64,000 nt of DNA from Streptomyces marianii (GCF_005795905.1 NZ_VAWE01000003.1:43601-107600), one strand, 5' to 3'; numbered from the stretch's first letter, positions 1-8,593 are shown. The notes: generated from the sequence alone by a model not told the origin. Numbers and translations: made by a program.

Positions 1-210
1 CTGACAGCCGACCCGGCAGGCGGCGACGAGCCGGGCGGCGAGATCGAGGTCGAGGACCCGCCAGCTCCCGTGCGGAACGAGTCGGATGACGCTCATGTCC
101 GGCAGCGGCGAGTGCGTGTGTGTGGTGCCGGCGGCCGCCGCGGCGTACGCGGCTCCGGTGCGCCGTGACTTCTGGCGGGCGCGCTGTTTCTTCCCGTGCT
201 TCTTGACCAC
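1..210 (-). CDS. Hypothetical protein, N-terminal part only
   Basis: A reading frame on the minus strand starts at a GTG (210-208) preceded by GAGGAGAG and stays open to the window edge, so only about 70 residues are seen. The N-terminus is very basic (KKHGKKQRARQKSRR), followed by an alanine-rich stretch and a THTHSPLPDMS segment. I do not recognise a domain. It is divergent from parA, with about 500 bp between them. The start and the open frame are visible; the function is unknown. Confidence 0.6.
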   Translation of the reverse strand, partial: MVKKHGKKQRARQKSRRTGAAYAAAAAGTTHTHSPLPDMSVIRLVPHGSWRVLDLDLAARLVAACRVGCQ

Positions 211-541
211 GAGCTCTCCTCGTTGGCGTGCAGCGGTTACCCATGACCCGATGCACGCGCGAGAACTGGTGACAGGCGCGGGCATACGGCTGTTCGTCGT
301 CGAAGACGAGCTCGGTGTTGCTCTCCGCACTGATGCGCTGGGACCTCGGGGGTCCTGGCACCTTCGCCTCAGATCGCTCCCAGTCATGGGCTGAGGCTGG
401 CTTGGGCCCGTGCGCGGGCCGTACACAAGCACCATATCGACCACCACCGACAACGGTCCCGAGAACGCGCCAAGGACGCCCGAACGGAGACGGGCAGGAA
501 CGCTCGGAGTTCCCTGGGAGACGCCGAACTGCGGGCTCATT
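211..541. other. Intergenic stretch, no supported gene
   Basis: Between the partial minus-strand gene and the repeats upstream of parA I see no frame with a convincing start. The short plus-strand frames are arginine- and proline-rich shadow translations. Promoters for both divergent units probably lie here, but no clear -35/-10 pair stands out. Confidence 0.4.
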
Positions 542-565
542 GCCCCTGTTGGGTCCAACGGGGGC
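542..565 (-). repeat. Dispersed palindromic repeat, copy A
   Basis: A near-palindrome centred on GTTGGGTCCAAC with GC-rich arms, followed by CAATTC. It is a member of the repeat family found between most genes of the left part of the window. It has the same polarity as copies C, D and E, and lies 160 bp upstream of parA. Confidence 0.7.
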
Positions 566-640
566 AATTCATTCGGGGCGGCCTGTCCATCCGGGGCCTG
601 GTCTGTCGCGCCCTTCGTTCGGGGGCTTGCATAACCGCCA

Positions 641-662
641 GACCTGTTGGGCCCAACAGGTC
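641..662. repeat. Dispersed palindromic repeat, copy B (perfect palindrome)
   Basis: A perfect 22-bp palindrome whose centre is GTTGGGCCCAAC and whose arms end in GACCT and AGGTC. It is the most symmetric member of the family and lies 62 bp before the parA start. A partition or regulatory operator is therefore possible, although the family is spread well beyond this locus. Confidence 0.8.
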
Positions 663-724
663 CGATACGGTCTGTGCTGGAACTTTCGGGGAGGCAGAGA
701 GGGATCGACGATGAGGAGCGACAC

Positions 725-1699
725 ATGCCTATGACCGTCTTGGAGCCACTGGGCGGGTTGACCGACCCACTGGACGTGGTCAGAGAGTGGCGGGTCGACG
801 AGCTGCTGGGAGCCGCGGACCTGGACGCGGCACTGGAGCAGCTCGACTACAACCGCGACCTCCGCGCGCAGATCTATGTCCCTCCGTCGCTCGGTGAATT
901 CCCGGCCGCTTTCGCCGGCGAGCACCGCGTGTACGTCTGCGTCAACCAGAAGGGCGGCGCGGGCAAGACGACGACGTCTGTCGAACTCGCCTGCGCATGG
1001 GTGGCCATGGGCTACACGGTCCGCCTGATCGACGCGGACCCCCAGGACGCCTCCCTCTCCGCCTGGCTCACCCCGGTCTACGGGGACACTCCCGAGGGCG
1101 AACGGTTCGACCTCACCGACGTCATGTTCAACCGGCGCTCCCTGGACGAGGCGACGTACTACACAAACATCCAGGGCCTCTACATCGTGCCGAGCGGCGA
1201 GACCCTGGGCCAGGTCGAGTACGACCCGAAGGCCGGCCGGGACGGCAGCCTGCGCGGCGCCATCCGCAAGTCGAAGGCGCCGGTCGACATCACCATCATC
1301 GACGCCCCGCCTGCCCTCGGGAAGCTCTCGATCAACGGGCTGATCGCCGCGGACGAGGTGATCGTGCCGCTCAAGGTCGGTGCCCTGGACAAGAAGGCGC
1401 TCAAGGAGCTGCACGACACCATCCGGGCCGTCCAGGACGACGCGAACCCGGACCTGTTCGTACGGGCGGCCGTGATGACCGCCTGGGACAAGTCGAAGTT
1501 CGCCGGCAAGGTCGCAGCCCAGCTGCGCACCGACTACCCGGAGGCGATCGTCGCGCCCGTACGCCGCAGCGTGAAAGCGGCCGAGGCACCCGACCACGGT
1601 GTGCCTGTCCGTGTCTTCCACCCGGCCGCGAAGGCCACCGGCGACTACGACCAGCTCGCCCGCACTCTCCTGCCCGCGAAGGGGGCCACCGCAGCATGA
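725..1699 (+). CDS. parA: ParA-type plasmid partition ATPase
   Basis: A 324-residue ParA/MinD-superfamily ATPase expected to segregate the plasmid with a DNA-binding partner. The deviant Walker A motif KGGAGKTT lies near residues 76-83, and a Walker A-prime-type LIDADPQ and a later IIDAPP follow, all typical of ParA. The ATG at 725 is chosen because GAGGAG lies about 8 bp upstream; a second ATG at 731 is possible. The stop overlaps the start of the next gene (ATGA), so the two are probably translationally coupled. The N-terminal 70 residues before the Walker motif have no HTH that I recognise. Palindromic repeats lie just upstream and could be operators or centromere sites, which is inference. 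Confidence 0.92.
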   Translation: MPMTVLEPLGGLTDPLDVVREWRVDELLGAADLDAALEQLDYNRDLRAQIYVPPSLGEFPAAFAGEHRVYVCVNQKGGAGKTTTSVELACAWVAMGYTVRLIDADPQDASLSAWLTPVYGDTPEGERFDLTDVMFNRRSLDEATYYTNIQGLYIVPSGETLGQVEYDPKAGRDGSLRGAIRKSKAPVDITIIDAPPALGKLSINGLIAADEVIVPLKVGALDKKALKELHDTIRAVQDDANPDLFVRAAVMTAWDKSKFAGKVAAQLRTDYPEAIVAPVRRSVKAAEAPDHGVPVRVFHPAAKATGDYDQLARTLLPAKGATAA

Positions 1700-2043
1700 G
1701 CAAGCCGTTCGGAGACATCGCAGGCGGCAGCGCGAACGGAGGCGACCGACCCGCCACCGGCGGCAGCAGCATCCTCGGCAAGCTGCTCGGCGAGCAGGGC
1801 ACGACGGGCGGGAAGCAGAAGGTCCCCGCGTACGTCAGCAACGACCTGCTGGAGCGGCTGCGCGACACCGTCGTCGGGATGCAGCGCGACCCGAACGTCT
1901 CCACCCCGCCGGTCTCGCTCTCCGCGTTCGTCGAGGCCGCCATCGAGGCCGCGGTCGAAGCGGCAGAGGAGGAGCACAACGGCGGCCTGCGGTACCCGCC
2001 GCGCCCCAACCAGCGGCTTAAGACGGGCCCGCCCGTCGGCTGA
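1696..2043 (+). CDS. parB: Small ParB-like partition partner (RHH type, putative)
   Basis: A 115-residue protein starting inside the parA stop codon. The first 45 residues are glycine-rich and probably disordered. The following segment (KVPAYVSNDLLERLRDTV, then SLSAFVEAAIEAAVEAAEEE) has the strand-helix-helix look of ribbon-helix-helix proteins. In actinomycete plasmids the gene directly after parA usually encodes the centromere-binding protein, so the role rests on position plus fold type. It is not a canonical ParB with a CTPase domain. Confidence 0.7.
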   Translation: MSKPFGDIAGGSANGGDRPATGGSSILGKLLGEQGTTGGKQKVPAYVSNDLLERLRDTVVGMQRDPNVSTPPVSLSAFVEAAIEAAVEAAEEEHNGGLRYPPRPNQRLKTGPPVG

Positions 2044-2194
2044 CCCGCGCAGTCCCGCGAGCGGTCCCACCAGCGGTGGGGCCGTTCGTGCGTTACAGGT
2101 GCGCGAGCCACGCACCGGCGACGGGGTTTCTGGACTCTCTGGACCGCCCTACGCGCGCAAGCGCGATACGCGAGAGGCACGTCAGCGCCCGTTG

Positions 2195-2217
2195 GGGCTG
2201 TTGGTTCTAACAGGTCT
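2195..2217 (-). repeat. Dispersed palindromic repeat, copy C
   Basis: The core is CTGTTGGTTCTAACAGGTCT. It lies 150 bp after the parB-like gene, in the otherwise empty 2044-2390 interval, and reads in the minus polarity of the family. Confidence 0.7.
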
Positions 2218-2390
2218 ATCCCTTACTCGGGGCCGAGCGGGCACGCTCCGCGAAGAGGAGTGGCCAGGGGTCTTCTCGCCGAGCCGTTCCGGGTTGAGAC
2301 TGTGATCCCCGCGGCGACGGCTTGCTCGCGCCGTCCCATGGACCGGCTCCTCTGCGGCTTGTCGCAGCTCAGTGAAGGAACTTCCGCACC

Positions 2391-2810
2391 GTGAACGACG
2401 ACGACCAGCCGATAGAGCACCGCCGTATCGAATGCTCTGACTGCCAGGCGGATCCCGACACTGGCTGGGTCCGCCAGTCGTGGATAAAGGACGGGGTGTT
2501 CACCGAGCTGTGGCATACGCAGGACTGCCCCCAGTACGTGGTGGAGCAGATCCTCGGAGAGGACTCCGCCCGGCGCATGAAGGAGCGCGACGCCTGGGCG
2601 GAGAAGGCTTTCCCCGCCGCCCATGACCGTCTCGCGGCCGCCGCTACCGACGTCGCCGCCGACAGCCCGGCCGCCCCCTTCGTCGCCGCACTCACCGACC
2701 TCGTGGCGGCACAGGCTGGATGCGGCGGAGGCTTTCTCACCCTCGATAAGTGGGCCGAGATCCTCGAAAGGCACTTCCCTCCCCAGGAGCCGGACGCTCG
2801 GGGCAACTGA
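2391..2810 (+). CDS. Hypothetical protein with CxxC motif
   Basis: A 139-residue acidic protein starting at GTG 2391. The N-terminus contains IECSDCQADPDTGW, a CxxC pair that might bind metal, and a further Cys in QDCPQY. The middle is alanine-rich and helical. No family is recognised. It is isolated between repeat copies C and D, like most genes of this region. Confidence 0.65.
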   Translation: MNDDDQPIEHRRIECSDCQADPDTGWVRQSWIKDGVFTELWHTQDCPQYVVEQILGEDSARRMKERDAWAEKAFPAAHDRLAAAATDVAADSPAAPFVAALTDLVAAQAGCGGGFLTLDKWAEILERHFPPQEPDARGN

Positions 2811-2855
2811 CAGAGGGCGGCCCCCTGCCGGTCCCGTTCACACACGTCAGAGAAG

Positions 2856-2888
2856 GTTGGGCCTGTTGGCTCCAACGGGTCTAATTCC
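2856..2888 (-). repeat. Dispersed palindromic repeat, copy D
   Basis: The core CTGTTGGCTCCAACGGGTCT is flanked by GTTGGGC before and AATTCC after. It is almost identical in layout to copy E, including the flanking TAATTCCT, and lies 46 bp past the preceding stop codon. Confidence 0.75.
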
Positions 2889-2997
2889 TGAGTCGGGTGG
2901 TGACGCTGTCCGGATGGGGCCGAAAATCGCCGAGCCGACCGCGACGGTGGGCTGACAATCGGCGCATACGCGCACCGCCGAAGGGGAGGGCCGGCAG

Positions 2998-3810
2998 ATG
3001 ATGGACGAGCTGCGCTTCGACAGCGAGATCGGAACGATTGCTGTCACCGCACGGGAGAACAGCCTCTCGATCGAGAAGGCGATGGGCACTCACAGCCTGC
3101 GCCTGCAGCTGGAGCTCAAGCTCCCGAGCACGGGGGCCGGAGGCCGCGCCGTGATCCTTGAAGCGGACCTGTACGCACGCTTCGGCGCGGCGCAGAAGGC
3201 ATGGCTGGGGACCGCGACGCGCGCCCTCGCCTTCACCCCGGGCGCTATCGTCCGCCCCCACCTGCAGTACCTCCTCACCAGCGCCCAACTCCTGGCCCTG
3301 GAAGACCATCGGACCGGGGACGACCTGCAACTGGCGCTCGACGTCCGTGCCGTCCTGCCCCAGGCAGCCGGCTATCCCGGTTGCTCGCCGGCCACGCTGA
3401 ACATCGACGTCGCCGAGAGCCGCTGGCGCCAACAGCTCGAAGGGCTCGGACGCTCCCTGGCCTTCGAGCTCTCGATCCCCTTCCCCGCCGACAACGAGCC
3501 CCACCAGGAAGCCGTCGGCCACCTCCGGGAGGCGCAGCGACGGCTCAGAGACGATGACATCGACGGCTCTCTGCTCGAGGCCCGCCGCGCCCTGGAATAC
3601 ATCAAGGACCACAGCGGCTGGTCCTGGCCCGGCAAGAAGCCGAAGGAGCAGCGCTTGCAGGATGAGCGCTGGGCATGGATCCGGGCGGGGCTGGAAGACC
3701 AGACCAGCGGGGCCGTGCACGCGGACGCCGTCACCAGGCACTTCTCCTACACCCGGGCCGAGGTCGAGACGATGATCGCCATGGTGACTGCGCTACTGCG
3801 CCTCGTCTGA
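2998..3810 (+). CDS. Hypothetical protein
   Basis: A 270-residue soluble protein with an ATG start at 2998 (an adjacent ATG at 3001) close behind GGGGAGGG. Its C-terminal third contains a helical segment with ALEYIKDHSGWSWPGKK followed by LQDERWAWIRAGLEDQ. No catalytic motif or known domain is recognised. It stands alone between repeat copies D and E. Confidence 0.7.
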   Translation: MMDELRFDSEIGTIAVTARENSLSIEKAMGTHSLRLQLELKLPSTGAGGRAVILEADLYARFGAAQKAWLGTATRALAFTPGAIVRPHLQYLLTSAQLLALEDHRTGDDLQLALDVRAVLPQAAGYPGCSPATLNIDVAESRWRQQLEGLGRSLAFELSIPFPADNEPHQEAVGHLREAQRRLRDDDIDGSLLEARRALEYIKDHSGWSWPGKKPKEQRLQDERWAWIRAGLEDQTSGAVHADAVTRHFSYTRAEVETMIAMVTALLRLV

Positions 3811-3840
3811 CCTGTCCGCGGTCGTGCCACGTCAGCGACA

Positions 3841-3874
3841 GTTGGGCCTGTTGGTTCTAATGGGTCTAATTCCT
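3841..3874 (-). repeat. Dispersed palindromic repeat, copy E
   Basis: The core CTGTTGGTTCTAATGGGTCT is preceded by GTTGGGC and followed by AATTCCT. It shares its whole layout with copy D. It lies between the hypothetical gene ending at 3810 and the recombinase-like gene. Confidence 0.75.
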
Positions 3875-3900
3875 CGTTCCGGCTGTCCAGCTGGCCGGGG

Positions 3901-5187
3901 ATGGTTACCGTGCCAGACGTGATGAAGAAGCCCGACGTCCTGGAGGAACTGCCCGAGCTGAAGGAGGCGGTCGAGGCCGTGTGCGAGGCCGCGCCCTCCG
4001 AGGCCCGCGCGCGGCAGATCCGCGCCCACGCCCGCGAGCTGGTCCGCGCTCTCCAGCATCCCGAGCACCCGCGAGGTGTCGCCGACGACCTGGCGGACGT
4101 CTTCGACCGGGACTCGCTCAAGGCGTACGAGGGCCTGGCGCTCGCCGGCGAACTGCGCGACCGCGGCGAGAAGCGGCCCACTTCAGAGGCGACGGCCATG
4201 GTGCGCTCCGGTGTCATGGCGTTGCTGCAGCGCGAGCTCGGCCTGGAGGTCGTCCACCTGCGGCAGTTGGAGGAGCTGCCCCGCAAGCAGCCCGTCGACG
4301 TCGCCCGCCGCGAGCGGCTCCGCGACAGCCTGCAGACCCTCTCCGACCACATCGGCCGCCGCACCGGCTGGACCGTCGAGGGTGGTCTGCTCACCAGCGG
4401 CTACCCGCTGTGGGTGCGGATGCTCGCGATGGCCTCGGTGGTGCTCGACACCGGCGCCCGCGTTGGAGAGCTGTGCGCGCTACGCCTGGAGGACCTCTCG
4501 CCGTCCCTGCAGGAGGTCCGCGTCACGAGGCGGCCGCAGAACCGACGCCCCGACACCCCGCCTGTCATCGAGGTCTACCCGCTGCGCCGCGCCACCCGGG
4601 CCGCGCTGCAGCGCTGGCTCCAGGTCCGCCGCCTGCTGATGGCCGAGGTCTCCGGCGGTGCAGACTGGCTCTGGGTGTCGGTGCGCGGCAACCATGGCGG
4701 CGTCGTCGCTGAGGGTGCCGAGCCGGTGTACCGGCCCGCCGGCACCGCGCTGCAGCCGCGCGGCGTCGCTCGCAGCTACACCAACACCGTGACCAAGGTG
4801 AACATCGACCTCGCCGGCCAGCCGGGCTGGGAGCCGCTACCGGTGCGCATGGAGCAGCTGCGCCGCGGTGTCGCCGCGCCAGAGGCAACGCTCGTGCCCC
4901 CCGCCCCGGATGCCGAGCGCGCCGCCGAACTCCTGGAACGGCTGAGAAAGGCCGCGCGCCAACTGGCCGCCCTGCCCAACGACGAGTCCCTTGCCACCCT
5001 CGGCCGCGGGGCCCGCGACGAGGCTCGCAACGTGCTGCGCGAGGCATGGCGCCTGGGCGTCGAGCACCAAGTACAGCTCGCCGCGCTCGGCTCCGCCTCT
5101 CTGGCCGCCCTGGACGTCCCGCGCGCCGGATGGGACCCCGAGCTGCTGCGCGCCCTGGACCGCACGGTGCACCTCACGCCGCTTTAG
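3901..5187 (+). CDS. Tyrosine-recombinase-like protein, probably degenerate
   Basis: A 428-residue protein. Residues around 180-230 carry DTGARVGELCALRLEDL, the classic segment around the first catalytic arginine of phage-integrase-type recombinases, followed by strands and a helix as in that fold. The N-terminal 150 residues are helical and could be a core-binding domain. I cannot find the usual HxxR box or the nucleophilic tyrosine near the C-terminus. The final 100 residues are helical and unrelated, so strand exchange activity is doubtful. The TAG stop lies inside repeat copy F. It could be a DNA-binding derivative of a recombinase. The start at 3901 is uncertain; an ATG at 3922 is an alternative. 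Confidence 0.6.
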   Translation: MVTVPDVMKKPDVLEELPELKEAVEAVCEAAPSEARARQIRAHARELVRALQHPEHPRGVADDLADVFDRDSLKAYEGLALAGELRDRGEKRPTSEATAMVRSGVMALLQRELGLEVVHLRQLEELPRKQPVDVARRERLRDSLQTLSDHIGRRTGWTVEGGLLTSGYPLWVRMLAMASVVLDTGARVGELCALRLEDLSPSLQEVRVTRRPQNRRPDTPPVIEVYPLRRATRAALQRWLQVRRLLMAEVSGGADWLWVSVRGNHGGVVAEGAEPVYRPAGTALQPRGVARSYTNTVTKVNIDLAGQPGWEPLPVRMEQLRRGVAAPEATLVPPAPDAERAAELLERLRKAARQLAALPNDESLATLGRGARDEARNVLREAWRLGVEHQVQLAALGSASLAALDVPRAGWDPELLRALDRTVHLTPL

Positions 5188-5215
5188 ACCTATTGGACCT
5201 AACGCCCCCAACCCG
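5185..5215 (+). repeat. Dispersed palindromic repeat, copy F
   Basis: TAGACCTATTGGACCTAACG followed by CCCCCAACCC. Its first three bases are the stop codon of the preceding gene, so the gene end and the repeat are physically fused. Confidence 0.8.
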
Positions 5216-5452
5216 ACTCCGTCGCCACTGGGTGAGCAGGGCCTTCGCCTGGCCGTCGTGAGACGCTCCCGCGCCACGCTGACCTGCGAAGAGGAACATT
5301 CGTGGAACTCGTGAGACCGCTCCACGCGCGCGTGTACAGACTGGTCTTGCCGTGACCTTCTTCGAGCCAGAACCGCGGGTTGCGGCCCGGTGGAGCGACC
5401 GCCACCGCCACCATGGCCGCCTACAGCGACGTCGATCAGGAGGACCCCGCGC

Positions 5453-5692
5453 GTGTTGCCCAATCACCATCGGCTCAAGGGCGGCGCGCTGCTGCTCGGC
5501 GCAACCGGCCCCGGCGAGCGCGGCCCCTTCGGTGTCTGGCCCACCGACGACGTCCTCGGCGACGATCAGGAGCACGAGGGCATGCTGGCCCTGCCGATCC
5601 CTTGCCCTGCCGACCAGATCCCGGACGCCATGGATACCGAGGCGTTCACCGCGCCGCTTCCTTCAGGGATCCTGCAGGCCGACCCGCATTAG
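5453..5692 (+). CDS. Small hypothetical protein
   Basis: A 79-residue frame starting at GTG 5453 (or TTG 5456), about 9 bp after CAGGAGGACC. It contains HHRLKGGALLLG, then WPTDDVLGDDQEHEGML, and ends in a Pro/Ala segment. No family is recognised. The upstream 230 bp (5216-5452) hold at most a 17-codon open frame at 5301. The TAG stop overlaps repeat copy G. Confidence 0.5.
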   Translation: MLPNHHRLKGGALLLGATGPGERGPFGVWPTDDVLGDDQEHEGMLALPIPCPADQIPDAMDTEAFTAPLPSGILQADPH

Positions 5693-5720
5693 ATCCGATA
5701 GGTCCAATGGGCCCAATAGG
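5690..5720 (+). repeat. Dispersed palindromic repeat, copy G
   Basis: TAGATCCGATAGGTCCAATG followed by GGCCCAATAGG. It overlaps the stop codon of the small gene before it and is a diverged member of the family. Confidence 0.6.
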
Positions 5721-5828
5721 TGAGGGGAGCGTGGCCGCCGTCCGGGGCTTCTGGCGCGCGATTCGCACGTCGGGGGGAATCGCGGGGGCTGACCGACGCG
5801 GCGCCGTACGGGCGTCGGTGGGCCGTTC

Positions 5829-6161
5829 ATGCGACGAATGATGATCTTGACTGTGGCGGTGGCGGCTCTTGCCCTGCCCGGTGTCGGCGCTACAGCCGCC
5901 GCGGTGACGGTGGCCGCGCGCGACTTCAACTCGTGCGGCTACTACCCGACCACGACGGTCCACCTGCGCAAGGGGCCCGGGGCCCACTACGCCTCACTCG
6001 GGCTTCTGAACAAGACCGATGCGGTGGACGCCGACAAGGCCACGAACGGCTGGTACCGGGTAACGCTCACCGAGAAGGCCCGTAGCGGCCTTCGGGCCGG
6101 TACGAGCGGCTGGGTGGCGAAGAAGTACCTCACGCCAGCGGTCTGCACCCAACTGAACTGA
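5829..6161 (+). CDS. Secreted SH3-like small protein
   Basis: A 110-residue protein with a typical signal peptide: MRRMM, a hydrophobic alanine-rich stretch to about residue 25, then a cleavable A-x-A region. The mature part has the bacterial SH3 pattern (VHLRKGPGAHYASLG, then NGWYRV and SGWVAKKYL), with two cysteines that could form a disulfide. Such domains often bind cell-wall material. It is isolated in the plasmid backbone. The start is uncertain between the ATGs at 5829 and 5838. Confidence 0.75.
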   Translation: MRRMMILTVAVAALALPGVGATAAAVTVAARDFNSCGYYPTTTVHLRKGPGAHYASLGLLNKTDAVDADKATNGWYRVTLTEKARSGLRAGTSGWVAKKYLTPAVCTQLN

Positions 6162-6301
6162 CTCCCGGACCTCTGCGGAAGGCCTCCACCGGCTTCCCTC
6201 ACCGCCGCCCCGCCCCACTCCGGAGACCCGTCCGACGTCGGGAAGGACCCATGTACCAGGGCGTGGGCGGCGTCGACGAGCTCCATCGGCTGTGCGTACA
6301 C

Positions 6302-6589
6302 CTACCCCACCAGGGCGCGGACCGTGCCGGGCAGACGGCGCCCTCCGGCATCGGTGTACGCGCAGCGCCAACCGGTGTCATCGCCCCAGCGCCACGACAG
6401 CCCGGTGGCACGTGGGTTGCGGCTCGACCCCCAGTCCAGCAGCGCGCACATTCGCATCTCGCTCGGGCCCGGATAGGCCGCCGTGTACGCCCATCACCGG
6501 GTGGGCGCGATGCCGTGCTCGGTGAGTGCGCGCTCTACAGCCTCGACGTACGGGTAGTGCGGCAGGAGTTGCTCCCGGGGTGTGCGCAT
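6302..6589 (-). pseudogene. Decayed hypothetical gene with in-frame stop
   Basis: On the minus strand an ATG at 6589 opens a frame (MRTPREQLLPHYPYVEAVER) that hits TGA at 6494-6496 after 31 codons. It then continues in the same frame with protein-like sequence (MRMCALLDWGSS, GLSWRWGDDTGWRCAYTDAG) to TAG at 6302-6304. Beyond that, similar composition persists in frame (MELVDAAHALVHGSF). This looks like one gene broken by at least one and probably two stop codons. The family is not recognised. Confidence 0.5.
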
Positions 6590-6607
6590 CGCGGCCTCCG
6601 CCCCCGT

Positions 6608-7618
6608 TCACGAGGCCTTGCCGAGCAGCGCGGCCGGGCCGACGGTCCCCGCCCCGAACCGCATGTTGGCCCGGTCCACGGCAACTTCCGCCCGAAGCCG
6701 GGCCTCGCGGACCCGGTCGAGCGAGATCTGCTCCGCCACCTGATCAGAGGCAAGAAGGTCCTCGCCGCGCAGCGCCATCCCGACCAGGCGGGCCCGCTGC
6801 AGACCCGCGGCGTCCAACAGCTGGTAGGCCGCGGTCCGCAGGTCCTCATCGTGCGCGGACGGCTCGCGCAGGCGGCGCGTCTTCTCCCACGGAGCCGCGC
6901 CGCTCGCGAACGTCAGCTGCAGCGTCACCGCGCGCGCCGCCTGGTCCCGGCGACGGAGCAGATCGCCGAGCCGGACGACGAGCTCCAGCAGGCTCGCCCG
7001 GACCGGCGCGCCGTCCAGGACCTGCTGTGTGAAGCGCCGGCGCACGCTGGCGGATGCCGGCAGCGCCCGCGGGGTGACCGGCCGCGGATCCCAGCCCCGG
7101 GCCCGGTCCGAGGCCGCACGGCCCGCGCGGCCGCCGAGGATCCGCTGCACCGTCGCCGCTGGCACGGCCGCGAGCGCTCCCACCGTGTACAGGCCGTACC
7201 CGCGCAGCGCAGCCGCCTGCCGCGCCCCGATCCCGTGCAGCGCTTCGATGGGCAGCGGCGCCAAGAAGCTCTCGGTCTCCTCCGTGGCGACGGACAGGAC
7301 GCCACCCGGCTCGGGCACCTGGCCCGACGCGGTCGCCGCGACCGCCCATGACGCCCCGGTCCCGATCCGCAGATCCACTCCGAGCAGCGCGATCGACCGC
7401 AGCCGTACGACCTCCGCGATCTGCCGCGGCCCCGTGCCGAAGAAGCGCAGCGCCCCCCGCAGCTCGACCAGGGCCGCCCGGGGTGGGATCACCTGCACCA
7501 CCGGCGACACGTCGCACAGCAGCTCCATGACCTGCCGGAACACCGGCTCCGGCAGCCCCATGGGACAGCGCACGTGCATCACGCTCGCCACCCTGGACGC
7601 CTGCGGCTCCTCGCTCAT
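6608..7618 (-). CDS. Y-family DNA polymerase-like protein
   Basis: A 336-residue protein resembling DinB/ImuB-like Y-family polymerases. It has a helix-hairpin-helix segment (EALHGIGARQAAALRGYG) near residues 125-145, followed by a little-finger-like region with RRRFTQQVLDGAPVRASL. The N-terminal palm is short and I do not see the usual two acidic catalytic motifs clearly, so it may be ImuB-like (catalytically dead, adaptor role). The ATG at 7618 follows GGAGG. It is divergent from Ku with 112 bp between, suggesting shared control in a DNA-repair pair. Confidence 0.75.
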   Translation of the reverse strand: MSEEPQASRVASVMHVRCPMGLPEPVFRQVMELLCDVSPVVQVIPPRAALVELRGALRFFGTGPRQIAEVVRLRSIALLGVDLRIGTGASWAVAATASGQVPEPGGVLSVATEETESFLAPLPIEALHGIGARQAAALRGYGLYTVGALAAVPAATVQRILGGRAGRAASDRARGWDPRPVTPRALPASASVRRRFTQQVLDGAPVRASLLELVVRLGDLLRRRDQAARAVTLQLTFASGAAPWEKTRRLREPSAHDEDLRTAAYQLLDAAGLQRARLVGMALRGEDLLASDQVAEQISLDRVREARLRAEVAVDRANMRFGAGTVGPAALLGKAS

Positions 7619-7647
7619 GTCCGCCTCCTCCGCACCGCTCGACCATA

Positions 7648-7665
7648 TCGAACGGAAAATCGAAC
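7648..7665. promoter_or_regulatory. Direct TCGAAC repeat in the polY-ku divergent region
   Basis: TCGAAC occurs at 7648-7653 and 7660-7665, the only repeated motif in the 112-bp spacer between the Y-family polymerase and Ku genes. CGAAC is a half site of actinobacterial LexA boxes, but here the copies are direct rather than inverted, so SOS control is only a suggestion. Confidence 0.3.
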
Positions 7666-7730
7666 AAGCGAGGCGCGGGAAGTCCGTGTCCTGGGATGCG
7701 TCTGGACTGACGGCGGCCGACTCTGGAGGC

Positions 7731-8498
7731 ATGAGGGCCATCTGGTCAGGCCTGATCCAGGTCGGGATCGTCGCGCTGCCCGTCCAGCTGTACGCGGCCA
7801 CCGAGGAGCACCCCGTACGCCTCCATGAGATCCACACCGCAGACGGCAGTCGCGTGGAGCACCGCCGCTTCTGCCGCGCCGAGGGCCGCGAGATCTCGTA
7901 TGAGGAAGTCGGCCGCGGCGCCGCGACGGGCGACGGCATCGTGGTGCCGCTCACCGAGGAGGACCTGGCCTGTCTGCCGCTGCCGACGAAGCGCGTGATC
8001 GAGATCCTCGGCTTCGTCTGCGCCGAGGACGTCGACCCCATCACCTACGCCAAGCCGTACTTCGCCGGCCCTCATGGCCCAGGCGCCGAGCGGCCCTACG
8101 CCCTGCTCGTGGAAGCCCTCGCCCGAACCGGCATGGTCGGCGTGGCCAAGCTCGCCATCCGAAGCCGGGAGCGGCTGGCCGTACTCCGCCCGCGCCACGG
8201 CGTTCTGATCGTCCAGACCTTGCTTTGGGCGGACGAGTTGCGTGAACCGGCGGACCTCGCCCCGTCGGCGCCCGTCACGGAGCGGGAGCTGGAGCTCGCC
8301 GAGGTGCTGATCCGGGAGCTGACCGGCATCGACAAGCACGAGCTGCACGACGAGTACGGACACGCCCTCGAGCAACTGGTCGCAGCGAAGGTCAGCGGTG
8401 CCGAGCTCGCCCAGCCTCCCGCGAAGGAACTGCCGGCCGTGGACCTCATGACTGCGCTGGAGGCGAGCGTGCGAGCAGCGAAGGCCGCGCGGTCCTGA
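7731..8498 (+). CDS. ku: Ku protein for non-homologous end joining
   Basis: A 255-residue bacterial Ku, which binds double-strand DNA ends and recruits ligase D in end joining. The N-terminus (MRAIWSGLIQVGIVALPVQL then YAATEEHPVRLHEIH) matches the canonical Ku start, and ELELAEVLIRELTGID matches the conserved region before the C-terminal helices. The ATG at 7731 follows CTCTGGAGGC. No ligD lies in the window, so a host ligase would be needed. A plasmid Ku could protect or repair linear DNA ends. It is divergent from the Y-family polymerase gene. Confidence 0.9.
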   Translation: MRAIWSGLIQVGIVALPVQLYAATEEHPVRLHEIHTADGSRVEHRRFCRAEGREISYEEVGRGAATGDGIVVPLTEEDLACLPLPTKRVIEILGFVCAEDVDPITYAKPYFAGPHGPGAERPYALLVEALARTGMVGVAKLAIRSRERLAVLRPRHGVLIVQTLLWADELREPADLAPSAPVTERELELAEVLIRELTGIDKHELHDEYGHALEQLVAAKVSGAELAQPPAKELPAVDLMTALEASVRAAKAARS

Positions 8499-8560
8499 TC
8501 GATTCTCTGGTAGCGCAACTGGCGTCCGGGGTCCAGAGTGCCGAGGCCTGGTCGACACCG

Positions 8561-8593
8561 GTTAGATCTGTTAGACCCAACGCCCCTAACCGG
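8561..8593 (+). repeat. Dispersed palindromic repeat, copy H
   Basis: GTTAGATCTGTTAGACCCAA followed by CGCCCCTAACCGG, 62 bp past the Ku stop. It is a full-length member in the plus polarity and shares its CCCCTAACCGG tail with copy I. Confidence 0.8.
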
